Assembly: GCF_001652265.1 (NCBI RefSeq)
Contig: NZ_LWBS01000327.1
Span: 62,001 to 126,000 of the forward strand
Length of the DNA: 64,000 nt
Source of the DNA: Rhizobium leguminosarum
Lineage (GTDB): Bacteria; Pseudomonadota; Alphaproteobacteria; Rhizobiales; Rhizobiaceae
Reading direction: 5' to 3'
Position 1 is the stretch's first letter. Each line of letters starts with the position of its first letter. A program made the translations under genes and the position numbers. Below are positions 17,849-26,105 of this stretch, piece after piece. The notes beneath the pieces are model-generated. The model made no database searches. It saw nothing but the letters and a program-made list of their open reading frames with translations, and had not been told where the DNA came from.

Positions 17849-18486
17849 CGGTTGACGACCATATTGTCTTCATCGTCGATGACGACGGACGTATTCGAGA
17901 AGCGCTCCGCGAGCTGCTAGACTCGCATGGCATGCGCGCCATCGCCTTCGAATCGGCCGGCGACTACGTGAGAGCAGACAAGCCGGATGTGCCCGCCTGC
18001 CTCATCCTCGATATCGAGCTGCCTGACATCAACGGCCTCGATCTGCAGACACAGATCGCGGGAAGGGATCATCCGCCGATCGTCTTCATCACAGGACATG
18101 GCGACATTCCCTCCTCCGTGCGTGCGATCAAGCATGGCGCGGTGGATTTCCTGACCAAACCCTTCAGCGATGCAGACCTCATGGCGGCAATCCACGCGGC
18201 GATCGCCGAGGATCGAGAAAAGAGATCGGAACGCGCCGAGCTCGATATGCTCAGACGGCACTATCTCGACCTGACGCCGCGAGAGCGCGAGGTGCTGCCG
18301 CTCGTCGTCAGCGGCCTTCTCAACAAGCAGGCGGCAGCCGAATTGGGGATCAGCGAAGTGACGCTGCAAATCCACAGAAGAAATGTGATGCAGAAAATGG
18401 CGGCGGCGTCGCTCGCCGATCTGGTGCGGATCGCGGAGAGATTGGAAATACCAATAACCCACTCGCGACGGGTGGGAGGGAATTGA
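17845..18486 (+). CDS. FixJ-family response regulator (receiver + LuxR HTH), first copy
   Basis: A 213-residue two-domain regulator. The receiver (about 1-120) has FIVDDDGR, phospho-acceptor Asp in LILDIELPD, Thr in FITGHGDIP and Lys in FLTKPF. The output is a LuxR/GerE helix-turn-helix (LTPREREVLPLVV to NKQAAAELGISEVT). ATG 17845 overlaps the kinase stop (ATGA), so the pair is translationally coupled and this is the likely direct phospho-partner. FixJ proteins usually dimerise and activate on phosphorylation. Confidence 0.93.
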   Translation: MTVDDHIVFIVDDDGRIREALRELLDSHGMRAIAFESAGDYVRADKPDVPACLILDIELPDINGLDLQTQIAGRDHPPIVFITGHGDIPSSVRAIKHGAVDFLTKPFSDADLMAAIHAAIAEDREKRSERAELDMLRRHYLDLTPREREVLPLVVSGLLNKQAAAELGISEVTLQIHRRNVMQKMAAASLADLVRIAERLEIPITHSRRVGGN

Positions 18487-18488
18487 AC

Positions 18489-18866
18489 ATGAACGAGACA
18501 AGACACGTTGTGGCAATTGTCGATGACGATCCAAGGTTGCTGGAATCGATGGGCGACCTTCTGGAATCTGCGGGTTATGTGGCCCGCAGCTTCTCGTCGG
18601 CGGGTTCGCTGCTCGTCAACGGGCTGTCGGACCTTGATGTGCTCATCACCGATATCGGAATGCCTGGCATCGACGGCTTCGAACTTCGTGACCTCGTAAG
18701 GAAATCACGTCCGGAGCTGCCGGTGTTCCTGATCACGGGCCGCCACGAGATAGCCGATCAGGGGCGTGCTCAAGGCGCGGGTGGATTTTTCCGCAAGCCC
18801 TTCGATGCCCAGGCCCTGCTGGCGGCCATCGCCAACGCTTTGCATAAATCGAGAGATGGAGGGTGA
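18489..18866 (+). CDS. Stand-alone receiver (single-domain response regulator)
   Basis: A 125-residue receiver with no output domain. It has VAIVDDDPRLL, acceptor Asp in VLITDIGMPG, Thr in FLITGRHE and Lys in GFFRKPFD, so all phosphorylation residues are present. GGGAGGG eight bases before ATG 18489 favours this start over TTG 18483, which overlaps the previous stop. It may act as a phosphate sink or shuttle between the kinase and the flanking FixJ proteins (inference). This class is common in alphaproteobacteria. Confidence 0.9.
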   Translation: MNETRHVVAIVDDDPRLLESMGDLLESAGYVARSFSSAGSLLVNGLSDLDVLITDIGMPGIDGFELRDLVRKSRPELPVFLITGRHEIADQGRAQGAGGFFRKPFDAQALLAAIANALHKSRDGG

Positions 18867-18867
18867 C

Positions 18868-19560
18868 ATGAGAGTTGACCAGCCGTTGCAGCGGAGATCG
18901 GTGCCGTTATCACTGCAGTGCACTTATGAAGAGAATCAGCCGCTTGTCATAATCGTCGATGACGACGCCTCGGTGCGCGAGGCACTGTCTGAGCTGATCT
19001 TCTCGGCGGGTTTCCAGTCGACCAGTTTTGCTTCGACCCGCGAATTGCTTGACGCCGATATCTTGGATAGTCCCGGCTGCCTGATCCTTGATGTACGCAT
19101 GCCGGGAGCAAGTGGCCTCCACCTGCAGAGTCATCTGGCCGAAAACGGCATTTCCAAACCGATCATCTTCCTGACCGGACATGGCGACATCCCGATGACC
19201 GTCCAGGCGATGAAGGCCGGCGCTGTGGACTTTCTCACCAAACCGGCGCGGGACCAGACGCTGCTCGACGCCATCAGTGCGGCCATTGCGATGGATGCCG
19301 AGCGACGGGCGGAAGCCGCTATCGCCAAGCGCAATATCAAGCGCTTGGAGACGCTGACGCAGCGCGAGCGCGAGGTGTTGCATGAAGTGGCGCGCGGACG
19401 CCTCAACAAGCAGATCGCCTTCGATCTCGGCATCAGCGAAGTAACGGTAAAGCTGCACCGCAGCAATGTCATGCACAAGATGGAGGCCGCCTCCATCGGC
19501 GAACTGATCCGTGCCTGGGAAACACTGCCCGCACAAATGCGCCAGGTCGGCCCGCGCTAG
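18868..19560 (+). CDS. FixJ-family response regulator (receiver + LuxR HTH), second copy
   Basis: A 230-residue paralogue of the first FixJ-type gene with a 25-residue N-terminal extension. The receiver has IIVDDDASVREAL, acceptor Asp in LILDVRMPG, Thr in FLTGHGDIP and Lys in FLTKPARD. The LuxR helix-turn-helix runs LTQREREVLHEVA to NKQIAFDLGISEVT. GGAGGGTG precedes ATG 18868, one base after the preceding stop. The recognition helices (SEVTLQIHRRN and SEVTVKLHRSN) are similar, so the two regulators may share sites or form heterodimers (inference). Confidence 0.93.
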   Translation: MRVDQPLQRRSVPLSLQCTYEENQPLVIIVDDDASVREALSELIFSAGFQSTSFASTRELLDADILDSPGCLILDVRMPGASGLHLQSHLAENGISKPIIFLTGHGDIPMTVQAMKAGAVDFLTKPARDQTLLDAISAAIAMDAERRAEAAIAKRNIKRLETLTQREREVLHEVARGRLNKQIAFDLGISEVTVKLHRSNVMHKMEAASIGELIRAWETLPAQMRQVGPR

Positions 19561-19751
19561 CTTACAGGCGAAGGATGCCGGCCCCGAACATGATCTGCCG
19601 CCGCTGTCCATTTGATGCGCGCCGTATCCGATTCGCGCCGGAAAAGACGATGCGGCGCCGATAATGGGTTTCGGCCCCGCACCCATGCGTTATCTCTAAA
19701 TTAAAGCTCGGAGATATGACCCGGCTTTGGTTCCCCAAAGGAGATCTCGCC

Positions 19752-20105
19752 TTGAACAATCAATCGTCAGCCGCGCCTTCCCCTGAAACCAACGCCTTCG
19801 ACAACGAAGCAAACTTCCTGTCGGCCATGGGGAATGCCAAACGGCTTCACATCCTGCATCTGTTGGCCGAAGGAGAAATGTCCGTGGGCGTTCTGGCCGA
19901 CGAGGTGGGATTGAGCCAATCTTCGACTTCCCAGCATTTGGCAATTCTTCGAGAGCAGGAACTCGTGCAGCCGCGAAGGGCTGCCCAGACGATCTACTAT
20001 TCACTTCAATCCGACGCGGCCAAGGCGATACTCGATACGCTCGCTGAGATCTTCGGATGGTACCGCCGCACCGACGTAGAATGTGTCCGAACCGTAGCCA
20101 CCTGA
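19752..20105 (+). CDS. ArsR-family regulator, NolR-like
   Basis: Winged-helix regulator of 117 residues. NFLSAMGNAKRLHILHLL, the recognition helix SQSSTSQHLAILREQ and the wing ending AQTIYYSLQSD closely follow the pattern of rhizobial NolR, a repressor of nodulation and other genes. No ArsR metal CxC is present. A strong AAAGGAG eight bases before TTG 19752 supports a TTG start; the upstream ATG 19716 is less well spaced. Whether it is NolR itself or a paralogue cannot be told from this window. Neighbouring flavin reductases are possible targets. Confidence 0.82.
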   Translation: MNNQSSAAPSPETNAFDNEANFLSAMGNAKRLHILHLLAEGEMSVGVLADEVGLSQSSTSQHLAILREQELVQPRRAAQTIYYSLQSDAAKAILDTLAEIFGWYRRTDVECVRTVAT

Positions 20106-20177
20106 CAAAATGACGAAGCGTTGCTCTTGCGGCTCATGATTGGCGTCCAATTCTACTGCGGATGATCTTGTAGGCAA

Positions 20178-20300
20178 CTAGATCAGCGCTGCGGCAACGA
20201 AGAGCAGCGCAGCGGGGAAGAACGCGGTTTCGAAGGAGATGATTGCGGCTTGAGCGTAAGCGCCAAGCTGAAGTCGGGGCGTAATTCCAGGCCGGGATGC
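20178..20300 (-). pseudogene. C-terminal remnant of an MFS drug-efflux permease
   Basis: On the minus strand a frame ending at the TAG at 20178 reads LQLGAYAQAAIISFETAFFP then a hydrophobic helix ending FVAAALI. This resembles the last amphipathic loop and helix of DHA2 (EmrB/QacA-type) transporters. Upstream the frame loses similarity within about 20 codons and no start or other helices exist. It is probably the 3' stump of a deleted transporter. The identification is by eye only. Confidence 0.35.
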
Positions 20301-20464
20301 AGTTGCGCGGGAGTCCCGCGATCCTTCGCCCACATCCCCTCGAACGCATCGATCCCTGATGTGTACGTTTGATGTACGCCTCCTAGACCACGGGGTGATT
20401 ACGCCTCCATTGCGAATGGAGATAATGAATCACATCAGGAACGGAACAGTCAGGAGGAGCCGAT

Positions 20465-20521
20465 CATGAGAATGGACGTAACGAACGGCCGGCGGCATGG
20501 GGGCGATGATGGACGTATATG
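20465..20521 (+). other. Possible 18-codon upstream ORF overlapping the nitroreductase start
   Basis: The best ribosome site of the locus, AGGAGGAG (about 20451-20458), is placed for ATG 20465. That frame encodes only 18 residues (MRMDVTNGRRHGGDDGRI) and ends at 20521, inside the nitroreductase gene in another frame. It could be a leader peptide coupling translation. Confidence 0.35.
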
Positions 20522-21177
20522 AGGCGGTCAAAAGTCGACGGTCGGTGCGCGGATTTAAAGGCGAGCCTGTGAAGAGGGAGGTGCTTGAGCGTGTACTGGC
20601 CGCCGCAGCTTGGTCGCCGTCAGGGTCGAACATCCAGCCGTGGAACACCTACGTAATGACCGGTGCACCGCTGGCAGAGCTCAAGACGTCCGCCGTCGAG
20701 CGCGTGGCCCATGGCGACGCCTGGGACAAGCGGCAGTACGAGATGTACCCTCCCGGGCTGAAGCCCCCCTACGGGGAGCGCCGGTCCGCCTTCGGCAAGG
20801 AGCGCTACAGCGCGCTCGGCATTGCGCGCGAGGACTGGGAGGCGCGCCAGCGGGCAGCAATCGCCAACTGGAACTGTTTCGGCGCGCCCGCCGCCCTGTT
20901 CTGCTACATCGACCGTGACCTGGGCCTACCCCAATGGGCCGACGTCGGCATGTATCTGCAGACCGTCATGCTGCTGCTCCGCGCCGAAGGTCTGCACAGT
21001 TGCCCGCAGATGGCGTGGTCGCAGGTTCGCGAGACGGTCGCGGAGGTCCTGTCACCCCCGGATGGGCTGATCCTCTTCTGCGGCATGTCGATCGGGTACG
21101 AGGACCCCACGGTCAGTTACGCCCGTACAGGCCGCGCCCCGCTCGACGAGACGGTCACATTCCTCGGCGATCGGTGA
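20506..21177 (+). CDS. Nitroreductase-family flavoprotein
   Basis: A 223-residue FMN-dependent oxidoreductase. The N-terminal AVKSRRSVRGFKGEPV carries the FMN-phosphate Arg/Ser residues; AAAWSPSGSNIQPW and GMSIGYEDP complete the flavin pocket. Family members reduce nitroaromatics, quinones or enones with NAD(P)H. Start ATG 20506 (MMDVYEAV) matches the family N-terminus; ATG 20497 adds three residues. A strong ribosome site is set for a short overlapping frame instead. It is followed 34 bp on by an FMN reductase, probably co-transcribed, which could supply reduced flavin or act on the same electrophiles. Confidence 0.9.
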   Translation: MMDVYEAVKSRRSVRGFKGEPVKREVLERVLAAAAWSPSGSNIQPWNTYVMTGAPLAELKTSAVERVAHGDAWDKRQYEMYPPGLKPPYGERRSAFGKERYSALGIAREDWEARQRAAIANWNCFGAPAALFCYIDRDLGLPQWADVGMYLQTVMLLLRAEGLHSCPQMAWSQVRETVAEVLSPPDGLILFCGMSIGYEDPTVSYARTGRAPLDETVTFLGDR

Positions 21178-21211
21178 CTTGCGATCATCATGCGAGATAT
21201 TGGAAAACGCC

Positions 21212-21784
21212 ATGACCACACATAAAGTAGGCTATCTCATCGGCAGCCTCGCCAAGGGCTCGATCAACCGCAAGCTCGCCAAGGCGTTGGTGCGGCTCGC
21301 CCCGCCGGAACTTGAAATGTCGGAGATATCCTTCAAGGACCTGCCGCTCTACAGCTACGACTATGACGCCGACTACCCTCCGGCTGGCAAGGCCTTCAAG
21401 GTGGCAATCGCGGCCGTCGACGCCGTGCTGTTCGTCACGCCCGAATACAATCGGTCGATACCCGGCGGGCTGAAAAACGCAATCGACTGGGCGAGCCGCC
21501 CCTACGGCACCAACTCGTTCACACGTAAGCCGTCAGCAGTGATCGGCACGTCGCCGGGCGCGATAGGCACAGCAGTCGCCCAGCAGAATTTGCGCAGCGT
21601 GCTCAGTTTCTGCAACTCTCCCCAGATGAATGCCCCGGAAGCCTACATCCAGTTCACACCGGGGCTGATCACCGATGACGGCGAGGTCACGAACGGCGCC
21701 ACCGCCGATTTCCTTCGCACTTTCATGCAGGACTTTCATGTCTTCATCGCAAGGGTTCGCTCAGTGCTGCCGAAAGATGCCTAG
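21212..21784 (+). CDS. NADPH-dependent FMN reductase / quinone reductase
   Basis: A 190-residue flavodoxin-like protein. The phosphate loop GSLAKGSINRKLAKAL and the PEYNRSIPGGLKNAIDW motif are typical of ChrR/YieF-type FMN reductases, which reduce quinones, chromate or azo compounds. Start ATG 21212 fits the first beta strand (HKVGYLIGS). Its stop codon is the first triplet of a long inverted repeat that may serve as terminator. It is likely in one operon with the nitroreductase. Confidence 0.9.
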   Translation: MTTHKVGYLIGSLAKGSINRKLAKALVRLAPPELEMSEISFKDLPLYSYDYDADYPPAGKAFKVAIAAVDAVLFVTPEYNRSIPGGLKNAIDWASRPYGTNSFTRKPSAVIGTSPGAIGTAVAQQNLRSVLSFCNSPQMNAPEAYIQFTPGLITDDGEVTNGATADFLRTFMQDFHVFIARVRSVLPKDA

Positions 21785-21832
21785 AACAGGATGATTTTAG
21801 GCCGGTCGGCCTAAAATCTGAATCCTGTTCTA
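21782..21832. repeat. Rhizobial intergenic palindrome 1 (nested inverted repeat)
   Basis: TAGAACAGGAT pairs with ATCCTGTTCTA, and inside it ATTTTAGGCCG pairs with CGGCCTAAAAT. The result is a nearly continuous 51-bp hairpin beginning at the stop codon of the FMN reductase. Elements of this type are dispersed between genes in Rhizobium genomes. It may terminate or protect the upstream mRNA. Confidence 0.7.
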
Positions 21833-21843
21833 AATTAAATAGT

Positions 21844-21895
21844 TAGAGCATGATGTCACCCGAAAACCGCTCACACTTTTCGGCATCATGCTCTA
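21844..21895. repeat. Rhizobial intergenic palindrome 2 (REP/RIME-like)
   Basis: TAGAGCATGATG ... CATCATGCTCTA with an inner CGAAAACCG/ACTTTTCGG-type pairing makes a 52-bp hairpin. I recognise this as a common dispersed palindrome of Rhizobiaceae. It lies 11 bp after palindrome 1, so two families are stacked, a mosaic arrangement. Confidence 0.7.
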
Positions 21896-21968
21896 GAAGC
21901 GTCGCCCTGCGGGCGCTGGCCGCGTCCATCCGGGCGGCCAGCTCCTGTTATGAAAGCGCGCAATGCCC

Positions 21969-23156
21969 TCAGGCGAAGGCGTAGGAGCCGTCCGGCCGCT
22001 TCGGTACACGCCGCTGCCAGTGGATGTAACCTTCCTCTTCCATCGCCTTCTCGTCCATTTCGACGCCCCAGCCCGGCCGATCGGGACGCAATTCGAGATA
22101 ACCGTCCTTCGGCAGATAGGGATCGACGACGTAGCGGGTTTCTCCCTGCCGCTTCTCGACATCGATGCCGCCGTAGACGTAGGCCTGTCCCTTTGGCAGC
22201 CGGTATTCGAGGATGCGGAAATTCTGCGCCGCGGCCGAAAAATGAACGTTGACCGCAGTGGCAAGCGGTCCCATCGGGTTATGCGGCGCCACACCGACGA
22301 AGAAGGCTTCGGCGAGCGTGGCAATGCGGCGCATTTCGCTGATGCCGCCGACAACACAGATATCCGGCTGGATGAGGTCGGCGCCCTTGACCTGAAGCAG
22401 CCGCAGGAACTCGTTTCTGTTATAGAGCGACTCGCCGGTTGCCAGCACGCAATTGAGCCCCTGTTTCAGATCGCCCCAGGCCTCGATGTTCTCAGGACGC
22501 AGCGGCTCCTCGTAAAACAGCGGATCGTAGGGGGCCAGCGCGTTGCCGAGTTGCCTTGCGGCGATCGGCTCGAAAATCTTCGCATGGGCATCGAAGGCGA
22601 TCTCGTATTCGTCATTGACAGTTTCGCGCAGCGAGCGGAAATAATCCGCCGAGGCTTTGACGACGTTGCCCCAGCGATGGGCGTGCATGTCGAGACGCCA
22701 GGGGCTGAGCTTGAAGGCGGTAAAACCCCACCCCTCCTTCAGACGATCGAACTCGTCGCGGGCCGCCGGTGCATCCGGTGCGGTGTATACTCCGGCATAG
22801 ACCTTGATGCGGTCGCGCACTTCGCCGCCCAGCAGCTTGTAGACCGGGACGTTCGCCGCCTTTGCGGCAAGGTCCCACAGGCAGTGATCGAGCGCGGAGA
22901 TCGCGGCAAGGCCAAGCGCGCCCGGTGGGAACCGGCTTTGCTGGATCAGCAGATTAACGAGATAGTCGACGCGTGTCGGATCCTGGCCGGACAGAAATTC
23001 GTAGAGATAATCCAGCAGCGGCGGAAGCGCCTTGTCGGGGCCGTGATTGTAGCATTCGCCCCAGCCCGTCAGCCCATCATCGGTGTCGAGCGCGACGATC
23101 ACGCGGGGACGGTCCTTGTCGCGGGTCATGAAAACCCGCATGCGGTCGATCTTCAT
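21969..23156 (-). CDS. Mandelate racemase/enolase-superfamily acid-sugar dehydratase (galactonate-dehydratase-like) 1
   Basis: A 395-residue TIM-barrel dehydratase. The capping domain (about 1-125) is followed by the barrel with Lys in FTAFKLSPW, metal-ligand Asp in EIAFDAHAK (with the DgoD-type His two residues later), Glu in FYEEPLRPENI, Glu in LATGESLY and catalytic His in GVAPHNPMGP. It likely dehydrates an aldonate or aldarate to a 2-keto-3-deoxy acid. It is the last gene of the minus arm of the uronate island, 12 bp after its paralogue. Exact substrate not readable. Confidence 0.88.
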   Translation of the reverse strand: MKIDRMRVFMTRDKDRPRVIVALDTDDGLTGWGECYNHGPDKALPPLLDYLYEFLSGQDPTRVDYLVNLLIQQSRFPPGALGLAAISALDHCLWDLAAKAANVPVYKLLGGEVRDRIKVYAGVYTAPDAPAARDEFDRLKEGWGFTAFKLSPWRLDMHAHRWGNVVKASADYFRSLRETVNDEYEIAFDAHAKIFEPIAARQLGNALAPYDPLFYEEPLRPENIEAWGDLKQGLNCVLATGESLYNRNEFLRLLQVKGADLIQPDICVVGGISEMRRIATLAEAFFVGVAPHNPMGPLATAVNVHFSAAAQNFRILEYRLPKGQAYVYGGIDVEKRQGETRYVVDPYLPKDGYLELRPDRPGWGVEMDEKAMEEEGYIHWQRRVPKRPDGSYAFA

Positions 23157-23168
23157 CTTTCTGTCCTT

Positions 23169-24380
23169 CTAACGATTGAAATAGCTGCGGCGCGACTGGC
23201 GCGTCTGCACGTAGAGATGCTGGTTGTCGGTTCCGAGATTGTAGGCGCCGGCACTTTGCGGCACCGAGACATTGCCGTCGCTGGGGAAGCGCGCCACGAA
23301 GGCCTCGTCGATATCGCAGCCAAGTCCCCGGCCATTGGGAACGGTGATCAAGCCGTCGACCTGCTCGGGATGCGGCAAGATCGGCTGGCGGCGGCCATCC
23401 CAGTCATCATCGAGGCGCTCGAGGATGAGGGCGTTCGGGATCGCCGCAAGCAGATGCAAAGCCGCATATTCCGCCACCGGCCCGAGCGAGCCCGAATGCG
23501 GCGCCATCTGGATATGATGAGCTTCGGCCATGGCGGCGATCTTCTTCATCTGGGTGATGCCGCCGGCGCGGCCGGTATCCGGCTGGATCACGTCGACCAG
23601 TTCCTTTTCGATGAGCTCGCGCTCGCCAAAGATGGTTGCAAAGCGCTCGCCGGCCGCCAGCGGCACATGCGCTGCGTCGCGAATCCGTCGGTAGCCGTCG
23701 ATATTCTCCGGCGCGATCGGATCTTCTACCCACATCAATTCATAGGGTTCAAGCGCCCGGACCAGCCGGCAGGCATCCGACGGTGTCAGCCACGGCGGTC
23801 CATGCAGATCGATGGCAATATCCATGTCGTCGCCGACGGCGTCACGCAGGGCGGCGACCTTGCGGACCGGGTCGGCGACACCGCCGCATTTGATTGCCTT
23901 TATGCCGCGTGCTTTGATGGCTAGCGCGCGCTCGGGCGTATTCGCATGCGAATAGATCGGGATGCGGTCGCGCACCTTGCCGCCGAGCAGCATCCAGACA
24001 GGCACGCCGAGCGCCTTGCCCTTGATGTCCCATAGCGCCATGTCGATGCCGGTCATCGCACCGCCTCCGACCGTCCCGAGCATGCCGTGGCCCATCATGG
24101 CGATATGCATCTTCTGCCATAACCGCTCGGTATGAGCCGGATCTTCGCCGATGAGGAGTGGGGCGAGATCATGGATCGCCGTCTCGACGACGCGCGGCCA
24201 GCCTGAGCATTCACCGATACCGGTGATGCCCTCGTCGGTATCGATCTTCAGAAAGAGCCAGTTTCTGGTGCCGCCGAACTGCTTGGAGGCGCCACCACCG
24301 GAACGTTGGTCGGAAGCCCATTTGGCGGGATCGGGCTGACCGACATGCATGAGAAAAGTGCGGATCCCGGTGATTTTCAT
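23169..24380 (-). CDS. Mandelate racemase/enolase-superfamily acid-sugar dehydratase (galactonate-dehydratase-like) 2
   Basis: A 403-residue paralogue of the downstream gene. Barrel motifs: Lys in GIKAIKCGG, Asp and His in IAIDLHGPPW, Glu in WVEDPIAPENI, Glu in PLAAGERFATI, His in IQMAPHSGS. The pattern is closest to D-galactonate dehydratase-type enzymes, a group that also contains gluconate, galactarate and glucarate dehydratases. ATG 24380 overlaps the double-ATPase stop (ATGA). Together with uronate dehydrogenase and the KDG-dehydratase-like gene it could provide the aldarate dehydration step (inference). Confidence 0.88.
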   Translation of the reverse strand: MKITGIRTFLMHVGQPDPAKWASDQRSGGGASKQFGGTRNWLFLKIDTDEGITGIGECSGWPRVVETAIHDLAPLLIGEDPAHTERLWQKMHIAMMGHGMLGTVGGGAMTGIDMALWDIKGKALGVPVWMLLGGKVRDRIPIYSHANTPERALAIKARGIKAIKCGGVADPVRKVAALRDAVGDDMDIAIDLHGPPWLTPSDACRLVRALEPYELMWVEDPIAPENIDGYRRIRDAAHVPLAAGERFATIFGERELIEKELVDVIQPDTGRAGGITQMKKIAAMAEAHHIQMAPHSGSLGPVAEYAALHLLAAIPNALILERLDDDWDGRRQPILPHPEQVDGLITVPNGRGLGCDIDEAFVARFPSDGNVSVPQSAGAYNLGTDNQHLYVQTRQSRRSYFNR

Positions 24381-26098
24381 GTCTGAAAAGTTCCATTCTT
24401 CAGAATGTCCGGCGCGACATAGCGGAAGCGCCGCGAATGATCGCGATCACGCGGATCGGGGCGCGGGATCGCTGATATGAGCGCCTGCGTATAGGCGTGC
24501 TCGGGCGTGCGGCAGACCTTCTCCGCATCGCCGATTTCCACGAGCTGGCCTTTGTACATGACGCCGACACGGTCGCACATGTAGCGGATAACGCCGATGT
24601 CATGGCTGATGAAGATATAGGCGAGGCCAAGTTCGTCCTGCAGGCGCATCAACAGATCGAGCACCTGCGAGCGCACGGAGACGTCGAGCGCCGAGGTTGC
24701 CTCATCGGCAACGATGACACGCGGATTGAGCGTGATGGCGCGGGCAATGCCGATGCGCTGACGCTGGCCGCCGGAGAATGCGTGCGGGTAGCGTTCGCGC
24801 GCCCTCGGGTCGAGGCCAACCTGCTCCATCAGGTGGCAAACACGCTCTTCCAGAGCCCGCCCCTTTGCGACGCCATTGACAAGCAGCGGCTCGCCGATGA
24901 TCTGGGAGACGGTCATGCGCGGGTTGAGGGAGCCGAAAGGATCTTGAAACACCATTCGCAATTCCCGCCTTGCGGCGGCAAGCGTCTGACCTTTTGCCGT
25001 TGCCAGATCGATGATGTCGCCGTCGGCACGGCGATAGAGAATTTCGCCTGCAGTCGGATCGATCAGCCGCATGATCGAGCGGCCCATCGTCGTTTTGCCG
25101 GATCCGCTCTCGCCGACGATGCCGAGCGTTTCGCCCGGCAGAAGCGAAATGGAAACATCGTCCAGCGCTTTCACCTCGCCGAAATCCATCGATACATTGC
25201 GCAGTTCGAGGATCGGTGGCGCCGTTGTGTCGAGCGGCGGGCGCGCCAGCCGGATTTCGGCCTTCGCTTCCAGCTTCAGCACCGAGCCGATCAGCATCCG
25301 GGTATAGTCGTCTTTCGGCGCATGAAAAATCTGCTCGACCGGCGCATATTCCTTGGCGACGCCATTGTGCATGACGAGCACATCGTCGGCGATCTGCGCC
25401 ACGACGCCCATGTCATGCGTGATGAACAGAACGGCCATGCCCTTGGCCTTCTGCAGCCGGGCGATCAGGTCGAGAATTTCAGCCTGGGTCGTCACGTCGA
25501 GTGCCGTGGTCGGCTCGTCGGCGATCAGGAGCTGCGGTTTGCAGGCGAGCGCCATGGCAATCATCGCGCGCTGACGCATCCCGCCGGAATATTGAAAGGC
25601 ATATCGGTCCAGCGCTTTATCAGGCGAGGGAATCTCGACCTGCTTAAGCAGCGATATGGCTTCAGCACGCGCCTCTGCCTTGCTCATCCTGGTGTGAAGG
25701 CGAAGCGCCTCGACGATCTGGTTGCCGACCGTGTGGATCGGCGACAGCGACGACATCGGCTCCTGGAAGATCATGGCGATGTCGCGGCCGCGGATCGCTC
25801 GGATCTGACGCCCGCGCGGATTGAGGCTGGTCAGATCGATCGAGCCGCCGTTCTGATCGTTCAGTGTGATCGATCCGACGGATATGCGGCCGGGCGCATC
25901 GACGATCTGAAGGATCGAACGCGCCGTCACCGACTTGCCGGATCCGCTTTCGCCGACGACACAGAGCGTCTTGCCCGGCTCGATCGAGAAAGACAGATCG
26001 CTGACGGCGCGAAAGACGCCGGTGCGCAGAGGGAACTCGACCGTCAGATTTTTCACCTGGAGCAGCGGCCTGCCGGCAATGGGAAGGATATCGGTCAT
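24377..26098 (-). CDS. Fused double ATP-binding protein of a peptide/nickel-type ABC transporter (DppD-DppF fusion)
   Basis: A 573-residue protein with two complete ABC domains. Domain 1 (about 10-265) has GESGSGKS, signature YSGGMRQRA and Walker [13 protein letters not shown]. Domain 2 (about 300-560) has [18 protein letters not shown] and [12 protein letters not shown]. Each ends with the oligopeptide-type C-terminal region. Most systems, including the second transporter in this island, use two genes. ATG 26098 is preceded by GAGG overlapping the permease stop. It powers import of the minus-arm transporter, probably of sugar acids or uronate oligomers given its neighbours. Confidence 0.92.
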   Translation of the reverse strand: MTDILPIAGRPLLQVKNLTVEFPLRTGVFRAVSDLSFSIEPGKTLCVVGESGSGKSVTARSILQIVDAPGRISVGSITLNDQNGGSIDLTSLNPRGRQIRAIRGRDIAMIFQEPMSSLSPIHTVGNQIVEALRLHTRMSKAEARAEAISLLKQVEIPSPDKALDRYAFQYSGGMRQRAMIAMALACKPQLLIADEPTTALDVTTQAEILDLIARLQKAKGMAVLFITHDMGVVAQIADDVLVMHNGVAKEYAPVEQIFHAPKDDYTRMLIGSVLKLEAKAEIRLARPPLDTTAPPILELRNVSMDFGEVKALDDVSISLLPGETLGIVGESGSGKTTMGRSIMRLIDPTAGEILYRRADGDIIDLATAKGQTLAAARRELRMVFQDPFGSLNPRMTVSQIIGEPLLVNGVAKGRALEERVCHLMEQVGLDPRARERYPHAFSGGQRQRIGIARAITLNPRVIVADEATSALDVSVRSQVLDLLMRLQDELGLAYIFISHDIGVIRYMCDRVGVMYKGQLVEIGDAEKVCRTPEHAYTQALISAIPRPDPRDRDHSRRFRYVAPDILKNGTFQT

Positions 26099-26105
26099 GC
26101 CGGCC

